The notes beneath the pieces are model-generated. The model had not been told where the DNA came from. It searched no databases and worked only from the letters and a program-made list of their open reading frames with translations. Positions 55,491-64,000 of a stretch of 64,000 bases of DNA are shown here, piece after piece. The position numbers and the translations under genes were made by a program. The stretch comes from Micromussa lordhowensis. Lineage: Eukaryota > Cnidaria > Anthozoa > Scleractinia > Lobophylliidae. The stretch spans positions 3,798,865-3,862,864 of the forward strand of contig OZ026603.1 of assembly GCA_964020085.1 (NCBI GenBank), written 5' to 3'. The first letter of the stretch is position 1. The number at the start of each line of letters is the position of its first letter.

Positions 55491-58047
55491 GCAAATACGA
55501 ATGTGTGTGTGTATAATAATGTATGTATAAATGATAATTTTCCCCTGTGAGGCCGTCGAACACGTGGACAATGTAGTCTTGTGATATTTTGCATCTGTTA
55601 ACATAACGTTTGAAAGGAGTTTGTAAAGAGTTTATGTCAGCTCAAGCTTGACAAGCGAGATTTATTCTCATTCGGCAGTACTCCCCGGCTCACGGACAAA
55701 ACCAGAGACCTCAAGAATCAAGAAAACACTCACGGTATTTAGAGTCACAATAAAAAAAACATCGGCGTGAAATAGAAGACCGTGGATGTAGATAATGCTT
55801 GCACCTTGCGGCGGTGATAGTTCTTACTTTTATGACGCTCGCTATTTGACTGCTGACCAGCACGGTTTCCAGCCTGAGTACGCGATACACGGGTTACATA
55901 TTATCAACTTATTCTAATACATAAATTCAGTGTTCCAATTTAGTATCATCCAAAATTGTGGCAAGTTATTTCGTTTAACCTTCGTTTGCTTTCTACAAAG
56001 ACTGTTACGTGGTACTCGACGTTGAAAAGCCGACAGCACTGATACATTATTATTTTATTCGACATTGTGTTTATTCATTTTTTCTTGATTAGCGCCGTGT
56101 GTTGTGATTGTAGATTATAGATTATAGATGTTCCTCTTATGAGTTAGTAAAATTGTAAATATTCAGATCAAGAACTGTACTCGCTTACCTGATAAAATGT
56201 CCCCCTTCTTTAACTCTGAACAAGAAGCAAGAGAGCATAGTTCTTAACACGCTAGCATTAAATAGATTTTACTAAACCCCTCCGTCATTCCCCGCAGTGG
56301 AACGCCGCGAGCTGTAACATCGTGTGAAGCGAAGATTAAAACATTGACGCGGGTGTCGTTTGCCCCATCATTAGTGTTTATCTGGTTTTTAGTGTTATTT
56401 TATGAGACAAATACGCTTTACGTAGATTATCGGATAGCGTTTTTGACATTTTCCTGTCATGTAAACACGTTAAGTTCTGAAGCATTCAGGGTTTATTTTC
56501 ACTATTCATCGTTCGTCTTCTGGAGAGTTCCAGTTAGAACTCAAAACATGCGAGTTCAACGTGCTGCCAATGATTTTAAATTTGATTATGATTATAAGGA
56601 TTTTATTTTGGATATCGTAACACGGAAAAAAACATGTTTGAAAGCGTGATTCAATAATGTGTCTGTTAGCAGCATACAATAAAAAACATCGTCTTCGTCT
56701 TCTTTCACGCATTTTGAAGTTCGGCGTTTCCATTTCGATTTTGTGTGATATTTCATGCTCATGTCAAGGTTAACTCCAAACGATCTACCCCACTCGCTTC
56801 GTACCTCAAGCTATGACAAGGAAGGATAACAGCTGGAAGCTTATATTACTTTTTAGTTCAAACTTATCCCCCAGGTTGCAAAAAGGATATCAGCGATATT
56901 TATTCGTCAATGACCTCATGGGGAGGCCTGACAAATGCTGTACATACACAAATTTCGAATCAATTTAAATCTTTGATGGTTAATTCTAATAAAATAATAT
57001 CTCTCAAAACACTTCTTGCCATTGTCCACGCAAGCTAAAAACAATAAACCAAAGCCATTTAGCGCAATCATCAGTTCAAATGCAAAGGTTAAAACTCCAA
57101 GGACCGTTTAGTCGTGTTTAGCCGTGGAATTTAGAACTGTAGAGTTTGTTCTTAGTAATATTTCTAAGCATATAGTTGTCAGTGACATTAGTTCTCATTA
57201 TATCAAATTATTTTGTTTCTTAATCCTTTCCGTTTACTAAGCAGGATTGATGAATTGTCCCGCCTTCAAATTTATTTTCTCAAGGACCTAAATGGGACTT
57301 TCTTGTAATATATATATCAAACACCAGGCCCTAGGCCTGTTTGATCACATTTCCAAACACTGAGGAGATCGAGAGTTGAAAATACGACGCGTGGCGAAGT
57401 ATTTTTGACGAACTTCGAGGTCTTTCGCTTTTAATATATCGTCGTAATCGAAACTAAAACTAAGGAGAATGCGGAGAAATATAATCGTAAAAATCTATGT
57501 TAATTAAGATATCAAAACATATTGACGGTCATATAATTTCCTTTGTTTAAACGTACCTTTGTGAATTCTTAATTATTTCGAGGATGATAAAGCAAACACC
57601 GAAAGAATATAAAAAAATGGGTTAACTCTTTTTAAAGAAAGTGCAGCATTCCTTGAACAAAATATTTTGTCATTCATTTTGAAGTACCTCAGTGGCCAAT
57701 ATGCATGCTTGCCAGGAATCCAATTTTAGCTTCACTGTTTCACCCACACTGTTTCACTCCTTAGAATATTATCATTTCTTCTTTTTATCACGTCCGTTTT
57801 GCAATCTTTGATGAAAATTTTGACTTCCCAATCTCTCCACCACAACACTACAGTACGTCACACACTATTTGATTCTTGTTTCGATTATTCCGCTCATTTC
57901 CAAAGATTAATTTGAAAATAAAATACAACAGGGCACTCGCCCGCAACGCATAAGTAGAGAGAGAGAGGGTATGGAGAAGTCGAGATAATAAGATCTGTGT
58001 GAAGTGTCTCGAATGCCTCGTCAACAATTTGACAATTAATGAAAGTT
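55491..58047. other. No recognised gene
   Basis: AT-rich DNA. A 101-codon + frame at 56344-56649 starts from TTG and has no recognised domain. I see no SINE or TIR pairs here. Confidence 0.4.
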
Positions 58048-58345
58048 TCACTCTGAAAACGCCTCAAATGCTTTCCGTGAACATTATGCCAGAGGAAATT
58101 AAAACGCAACAATCACCGGTCATTTTGGATAACTCGGGCAGGGAAATCAAATGACTATCGTGACTATATTGTTTTAGAGAAGCTTTGTTTTTAAAATGTT
58201 TTCCGTTCGTCCACGCGAAAACGCAAAGCTGGTGTTTTCAATTTCTTTCGGTTGGAGGAGCGTTTTCGAAAAGCTCCGTTTTCGTGCCGGATTAGTGTGG
58301 ACGGTAGGCCTAACCATAGAAATAAAGCTGCGTTTTCATTGTTTC
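58048..58345 (+). repeat. Dispersed GTGTGGACGG-type repeat, copy 1
   Basis: Runs from CTCTGAAAACGCCTCAAATG to AAGCTGCGTTTTCATTG. It matches 58699-59010 in order: TCCGT, AAAACGCAACAATCACCG, CATTTTGGAT, TCGTGA, TCCACNC, AAAACGCAAAGC, GTTTTCGTG, GGATTAGTGTGGACGGTAGG. Confidence 0.75.
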
Positions 58346-58398
58346 ATTGGTTCTTGTGTCTGAATTAATGCATGTTTGAATCGATTTTGACGCACAAG

Positions 58399-58431
58399 TA
58401 AGAAGAGTAAAGAGTAAAGAGTAAAGAGTAA
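58399..58431 (+). repeat. Short tandem repeat (AGAGTAA)4
   Basis: Four to five copies of a 7-base unit GAGTAAA/AGAGTAA. Confidence 0.8.
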
Positions 58432-58698
58432 ACGGTGGGCTGTAGAAGAGCATGGATGTTTTCGCGTTACAGATTTCTCTTTAGTTGAGCTAGATAAAGA
58501 GTTGATAGATTTAATTAGTTGTTAAATGTTGAGAGCTGGAACGAAGGCATGAGGCGGACATGTAAATTCTAGCGAAGACGACAGGATACATATAAAGGAA
58601 CAAATTAAATAAAAAACAATCGTTGAGAGAATAAAGACGACTGATTTCATACATAAGCCCCCGTCAACACTACGCCGGGGGAATTTTAAAATATGGGT

Positions 58699-59010
58699 TT
58701 CTCTCTGAAAACGCTTCAATTGTTTTCCGTCCACACTACGCCGGAGAGGATTTTAAACGCAACAATCACCGATCATTTTGGATTTGTGTTTGAGGGAAAC
58801 TCGGTCAGGGAATCACATTGTTATCGTGATGTCATCGTTTTCGAAAAGCTTCGTTTTCACAGTGTTTTGCGTCCACACTAAAACGCAAAGCAGGCGTTTT
58901 TAAATTCCTTCTGCTCCGTTTTCGTGACGGATTAGTGTGGACGGTAGGCTTAGCCGTAGAAATAAAGCTACGTTTTCATATTCCCCAGGCATAGTGTGGC
59001 CTGGGCTTAG
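58699..59010 (+). repeat. Dispersed GTGTGGACGG-type repeat, copy 2
   Basis: Same orientation as 58048-58345, more complete at the right end (CCCCAGGCATAGTGTGGCCTGGGC). This end pairs imperfectly with the inner GTCCACACTACGCCGG and suggests an inverted-terminus MITE. Confidence 0.75.
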
Positions 59011-59089
59011 AAATAGCTTGATGACGACTGTGTAAACCTTCCCTACAAAGCACCCAAACTTTTCAAGACGTGGGTGGAGGTTTTGAGTT

Positions 59090-59170
59090 GAGGCAGCGTG
59101 GTCAAGTAGTTTAGGGCGCTGGCTACGATTGTCTCTGGTTCAAATCATCAGTACCCTGCCATTATCAGAA
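59090..59170 (+). mobile_element. tRNA-like SINE head (Ser/Leu-like)
   Basis: GGCAGCGTGGTCAAGTAGTTTAGGGCGCTGG is an A-box-type start with a long D arm. GGTTCAAATCA is a weak B box 55 bases on. It is not a functional tRNA because the anticodon arm and acceptor do not pair. Confidence 0.5.
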
Positions 59171-59610
59171 TACGTCTTATGTGCGATTACGTAACATGCT
59201 CAAAATTCACTTCCGAGCCTCGTTTGCGCGACATTTTCTCAAACCTTCGTTCTCTTCGTGTTGTTTTCACGTGGGTATTCTTTTCATCTTAGCTGCTTTG
59301 GGAATTTGTTCATGATAAAATTTGCGCTTTGTACGCTCAAACCGAGGCTTGGTGGTGATTTTAGCTAGTCTGATGTCATCACGCATAAGGGCTATTTGTA
59401 CTCGGTAGCCTCGAGTTCAACTCCTCCACCGCGTTGTGTAAATAGCCAACTAGTCAGCCTCCCACCAGTTGAGACTCTCTTATTTGCAATGTCAGTTTAA
59501 TTATTTAGTGTCCCCAATTAGCACAAAAGTGCTAAATAAATGCTAAATATGTGCTAAAGTTATATTATATAATTATTATTGTTACTGGTTCTAAATTGAG
59601 ACCAGTTGAT

Positions 59611-61144
59611 TTAAGGTGGCTCACTAGTCAAAAAGACCTTTGACATGAAAATGCAACTAAATTAGACAAAACCAACATCATGACACTAGTTGCTATGAAT
59701 GATGACAAACACAATGATGTTTGGGTGTCTTGTTGCCATGGTAACAGTACAAGCCTTGGTATGGTGTCTCAGAGGGTACTTTCCTTGTAGCAGTAACTGA
59801 GAGAAAACGATAAGTCACACAGGCAAGAAACCATTTTTTGCAGATTACATTTAGATTGGTCTATGCAATCAACTAAAATGGCTAGCTGCCATTCAATACT
59901 TGCAGAGAAAAAAATCTGGAAAGTTGAAATTTGCAAAAACAGACCTTTTTGGACAATACACGGCACCAGTGTTTTGCCTGCTGTAGCAAAAGAATTTGCC
60001 AGATAAGCATTATTTTAGTTCATTGCATAGAGTGTTCATCAACCTTCAGCCTGAGGCCCAGAAAGCTGGAAATATTAAAAGCATGGAACATTAAGGATGT
60101 CCCTAGCTACCTTTTCCATGCACGTCTGAACATTCGAAACTGCATAGGGTTGAGAAAAATATTCTCCAGGCTTGGTCTTATCATTTCTGTAAGCAATTCT
60201 AGTGCAGAAGTATTTGTTTTGCACTGAAACAGTGGAGGAAAATAGATGGCAGCACTGTGCTCTTTCTCCGAAAATGTAGACAATAGATATTGCAGAAAAA
60301 CCACATACCGGCTGCCAAACACTACATGGATTTCATGCAAATCTTACCCCACAAGCAAACAGTCTGGACACATCCTTCATTAACTCAGTCATTTAATCAC
60401 AGGGAAATCATTACAAAACAACTCTTCTGCTTCCAACTCAACTGGAAAGTTCGGCCAAAAAAGTCCAGCAAGAGCTTAAATAGCTCCTTTTTGTCAGCAA
60501 TCTCAACCAAGCAGCCAACGAGCAGAAATCTGACCGCATTGCATCCTGGGAAATTAGAGTGTTCTTTGAGCGGGAAAGACCTACCTCCAACCAAATGGAT
60601 ATTTTTATATAAGTCTCTGACCAGGCTTCAATAACACACTAAACGTTTTCCAGTCACTTCCACAATTGATTGAAACTTTCATATCTGCCAGTTGAAGCCT
60701 GGTGAGACAAGGCTCATTTGGTTTTTGGCCCCTTGTCCATGAATAACAAACTACCAGTAGCTGCAATCGGGCATCTGGTCGAAGTTTGTCACATTCACAG
60801 TGCCAATAAACAGTTCTTTGGAATTGGCAAGGTTTAAGCCATCTCAGCCCTTAATGATGAGCTCTGGCACCAGCAAATGTCCCAAAATAATGAAATTTGG
60901 TCCAATTTTTGCCCCAAATTACATTAATGCTACACACGATTCCGCCGAACCGAAAGTGAATTGTAATGAGCTGAGTAAGGTCACGTGACCAGCTGCCATC
61001 ATACATTAAATATGCATGCCAGACTCAGTCCCTCAACCAAAATATTTGCAGAAAAATAGAGCTTTTAAATACCCCCCTCCCCTCCTCAAGTCAGGCAAAA
61101 TCTTCAGATTTTCAAATATGTACTTGACTAGTGAGCCACCTTAA
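59611..61144. mobile_element. 1.5 kb TTAA-flanked element (GGTGGCTCACTAGTCAA ends)
   Basis: TTAA then GGTGGCTCACTAGTCAA at 59615-59631, and TTGACTAGTGAGCCACC at 61124-61140 then TTAA. The 17-bp TIRs are exact. The 1526-bp body has only short frames (up to 114 codons) with no transposase similarity, so it is a non-autonomous Kolobok-like element. It also contains GGTCACGTGACC-like and CCATGGTAAC motifs. Confidence 0.85.
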
Positions 61145-61488
61145 ACCAAGAAAAATGCCATTTAAAACACGAAAAATACCTAAGAGAATGCTAGAGAAGT
61201 TGATGTAACTTCAGGTATCACAAATGCAAACTCTGCGCCCATTTTTAAACGAGTTTATTCCCCAAAAAATCCTTCCGACTTCCCCTTGATTTTGTTTTAT
61301 GTGGTCAGTCAAGCCTCTCAAATCTTAGAGTGATGGAAGTACATCAGTCTTTTGTCCTGATTTCCATGCAAGTGGGGAAACTTGAATTTTGTGACCCGGC
61401 CTATCATGAGAAGTTGAATGATTTCACAGCAGACAAATGACAAGAAATGATTAGGTTTTTTATGTCCTACAGGACTTTTAATGTTTAC

Positions 61489-61652
61489 CTTTGATAACTT
61501 TCAGCAGCAGAAACAACAACAAGAAAAACAACAGCAGCGATAGACTCGTGTCAGACACGAACGGTTGGCATATATTGGCCGCATTAATAAAATACAGATT
61601 CATTTCAATTTCCTGTGACGAGAGATAACACGCCTCTCTGCATATCTTTTGT
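61489..61652 (-). CDS. Candidate exon with membrane anchor
   Basis: Minus-strand acceptor CTTTTTCAG and donor AAAG/GTAAAC (phase 1 at both ends) enclose an open 54-codon frame: QKICREACYLSSQEIEMNLY, FINAANICQPFVSDT and a 17-residue hydrophobic helix (LSLLLFFLLLFLLLKVI). It could be an N-terminal signal anchor starting at the internal Met, or a single-pass segment. The family is not recognised. Confidence 0.4.
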
Positions 61653-62403
61653 CTGAAAAAGACAAGGGAAAAATTACAATTAGTCAAGCTACGTATGGCT
61701 AATCAAATGGTGACGAGCGAAATTAGGAAATAATTTCACGTGCAATTTGTCAAAATTGTTATAATTTCGCTAGGGAAATTATTTATTTAAGTTATTTATT
61801 TAAGTTATTTCCAATTCACGAGTTCTCTATGTGATCACCTTTTAATATGATGGGTGACAAATTACGCTTACAATCGTGTGTTTTTGACTTGTTCATCGTA
61901 TCGAACAAATTTCGCGCCAAACGTTGCCATGGCAATTTTGTGATTTCATGATATGTAAAATAATAAATTAACTCTGAAATTTCGCGCCAGAATTAAGGAG
62001 TAATTTGTCGCCCATGGTATTGGACTTATAACAGTATGATTTCCATAAACAGGAATTCTTTTCCGAGCTTGAAACAAGTTTTTACAAATGGTATTTTTTT
62101 GAAAAATTAGAATTTCCAACCTCCTTGGAAGCTTTCTTTAGATTTTCTAAACACCCATCTAACTCCAGTTAAGAAATGATTAAATCAATCCATGAATCTG
62201 CTATTTGAACTCAGACATTTTCCTGTTATACATTTCTGAGCTTCTAATTATACCTTTTCTGAAACCTCTTCTTTTTGTCAGCTCACGATTATCACATTAT
62301 TTCTTCAGTGAAAACAACGAGAAACATGGTGCACAATGGAACAGAAACCTGCTACGTACTTACATAAAATGCTCAGTGTTGCTCGGGGACAATTCATGAC
62401 TCA

Positions 62404-62476
62404 TTACTCAACGTATTGAGTGTCACCTTCCTCGTACAATTCTGGCACAAAGAATCCATCTTCATCTATTCCAAAA
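62404..62476 (-). CDS. Candidate last coding exon of an unidentified gene
   Basis: After a strong acceptor (TTTATTTATTATAG) the frame reads FGIDEDGFFVPELYEEGDTQ then YVE and a TAA stop at 62404-62406. The acidic, coding-like sequence and clean pyrimidine/T tract support an exon. Upstream exons would lie to the right, beyond what I could recognise. Not assigned to a family. Confidence 0.45.
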
Positions 62477-62532
62477 CTATAATAAATAAATAAAAAAATA
62501 GCAGCAGTGATCAAAAACTGCAATGTGTTCAT

Positions 62533-62755
62533 AAAGGAGCTATGTCACGGTTAGTTTAGCCTAAATTTTTCAAGTTCGTCGTTTGTAATCCGTGTCAATC
62601 TTTTTTATCCTTAACCATCCTTGTTCCTTTATGGTTTATTATTATCTCTTTGGTGTTTTTCTAACGTGGTATACTACCATTTTCAGGTTTCTTTGATTTA
62701 AAGGAAATTCTGTAGGCAATCAAATAAACTCAAAATACCACGACTGAGCTCCTTT
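62533..62755 (-). mobile_element. MITE with AAAGGAGCT...ACTGAGCTCCTTT termini
   Basis: Inverted relative of 201-436. It shares the ends and the inner ATCCTTAACCATCCTTGTTC / GGACCAAGGATGGTCAAGGAT block, confirming the family is dispersed. Confidence 0.7.
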
Positions 62756-63082
62756 AAAATACTAGTGAGACTATCTCAGATAGTGCAGTTCTGGCATGGT
62801 AGGTTAGAAAACTGCGTGGCTTTGGGGATGAAAAAAAAAACGGAGTGTATAACTCTAACTATGCAAGAACGTATGCGTCTTACATGTTGGATTCTACCAC
62901 AAGGAATAGCACTTAACGTTGATGTGTGATCCCGTATGAAGTGTATCTTCCACTTAATGTATAGCCTACACGAACGGTAACTAATCTGAGCATGCGTTTA
63001 GAGCAAATTGGCTTTGTTCTAAAGAGAATAGTACCACAAGGAGAGCAAGGGGTTTTCTGAAACAACATACCACAGCCAACCC

Positions 63083-63111
63083 TAATTAATTAATTAATTA
63101 ATTAATTAATT
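63083..63111 (+). repeat. (ATTA)7 microsatellite
   Basis: An uninterrupted TTAA/ATTA run of about seven units. Confidence 0.9.
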
Positions 63112-63182
63112 GAAATAAATAAATTAAACAAACATTAAAGTTTACACCTTAGCGCCTGGGGCCATAGTGCCATGGTGCCTCA

Positions 63183-63361
63183 AGGCCATGTTTCACCAGC
63201 ACATAAGCATAAGCATAAACCGACATACGCAGACTCAGTAAGATGTTGATTATAAGCGCCTTTGTTAGGAATTTTCCTAACAAATGGTGTTAATTATCAA
63301 CATCTTGCTGAGTCTGTGTATGTCGGCGTATGCTTATGCTCCTCTAGTGAAAACCAGCCTT
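63183..63361. mobile_element. Hairpin MITE (GCATAAGCATAA...)
   Basis: GCATAAACCGACATACGCAGACTCAG and AAGATGTTGAT on the left are mirrored by ATCAACATCTTGCTGAGTCTG and TGTCGGCGTATGCTTATGC. The apex is the perfect palindrome TTTGTTAGGAATTTTCCTAACAAA. Confidence 0.85.
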
Positions 63362-63631
63362 CTGCGGCAGGCAGCCCCCAAAACCATCCCAATAGTGCAT
63401 TCTGTACTAAAAAATCCTACTTTGTTATTAGGTAACTAGTGCTACAATGCCATCCAGGCTTGGACGTTTTCAAGGGAGGTTGATAATTGTTGGACATTTA
63501 CCACCTAGGATGAGGAGGAGCTATGTAGATATATATATTGCCTGGCTCTTCAAAGAAAGTAAAATAACTCCTTCCATTGTAATTGGAAGGGAGGTTCAAC
63601 CGTATCATTGTTCTAGGTCAGGTGTAGAGAC

Positions 63632-63756
63632 TTTTATAAAATAACTGAGCCACTACACGCGCTCTCATTGGTCGATAGGTGTGTTTTGATGAGAGTATGT
63701 AAACACGGTTGTGACGTTTTAGATTCGCGCGCATTTTTAAGAGTTATTTTATAAAA
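63632..63756. mobile_element. Short MITE (TTTTATAAAATAACT ends)
   Basis: TTTTATAAAATAACT at 63632 and AGTTATTTTATAAAA ending at 63756 are exact inverted termini of a 125-bp element. It overlaps by a few bases the next MITE. Confidence 0.75.
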
Positions 63757-63922
63757 GCAATAGAGCATTCTTTCCGTGCTTACAGAGCGTCATCTAAACA
63801 CTCGGAGGGTTGGGAGAATTCTCGAAAGTTATGCAAACCTGAGACGTAGTCTCGATTTCTCCCAGCCCTCCTCGTGTTTAGATGAGGCCTTTGCAAACAC
63901 GGAAAAAGTGCTCTATTGCTTA
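63753..63922. mobile_element. Hairpin MITE (AAAGCAATAGAGCA...)
   Basis: AAAGCAATAGAGCATTCTTTCCGTG...CATCTAAACACTCGGAGGG is mirrored by CCCTCCTCGTGTTTAGATG...CACGGAAAAAGTGCTCTATTGCTT. Confidence 0.8.
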
Positions 63923-64000
63923 AGTATTAAGGTTAGCACTTACTCTATAAAGTTGGCCACGGAGAATCTCTTCGGGCAATAGTATTTGACACACTTGCAT

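Overview
The window is animal nuclear DNA, almost certainly from an anthozoan cnidarian and most likely a stony coral. The strongest evidence is a minicollagen coding exon at 12.4-12.9 kb: a cysteine-rich domain, polyproline, a short Gly-X-Y stretch, polyproline and a second cysteine-rich domain. That architecture is specific to cnidarian nematocysts. The rest fits: small exons in AT-rich introns, dense hairpin-like MITEs, tRNA-derived SINEs, a Penelope-like fragment and a short vertebrate-type telomere motif. No bacterial-style gene packing is present, and most long open frames are chance or repeat artefacts.

Layout. 1-5 kb: internal exons of a leucine-rich-repeat gene on the + strand. The first 4.18 kb of this locus is duplicated at about 99% identity at 35.5-39.7 kb. 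5-12 kb: SINEs, MITEs and unassigned DNA. 12.4-13.1 kb: minicollagen terminal exon (+). 13.5-18 kb: transposon remnants, including a 1.6 kb element with long inverted repeats and broken coding pieces. 18.3-18.9 kb: the 3' exons of a Tyr/Pro/His-rich protein (-), next to a Penelope-like fragment. 20-25.4 kb: MITEs and a 1.03 kb TIR element with a 9-bp target duplication. 26.1-31.4 kb: a complete five-exon gene (+) for a small secreted Cys-rich protein resembling DUF2237; its first intron holds a frameshifted DUF3504 (Crypton-type recombinase-derived) fragment. 32.6-33.7 kb: a class A GPCR pseudogene (-). 39.68-50.78 kb: an 11.1 kb minisatellite of about 555 copies of a 20-bp unit, starting at the apex of a hairpin MITE at the edge of the duplicated block. 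52.2-53.4 kb: two exons of a secreted Cys-rich protein (-). 54-64 kb: a perfect 216-bp palindrome, TTAA-flanked elements, further MITEs, and two candidate exons (-) at 61.5 and 62.4 kb.

The minicollagen belongs to the nematocyst capsule wall. The Tyr/Pro-rich protein, the DUF2237-like protein and the Cys-rich protein at 53 kb look secreted or processed, but nothing in the sequence ties them to one pathway. The most unusual structure is the linked set of partial LRR-gene duplication, MITE apex breakpoint and hierarchical 20-bp array. Because 20 is not a multiple of 3 and the consensus has no stop, the array reads as the same 20-residue repeat in all three forward frames. I interpret it as non-coding satellite DNA.
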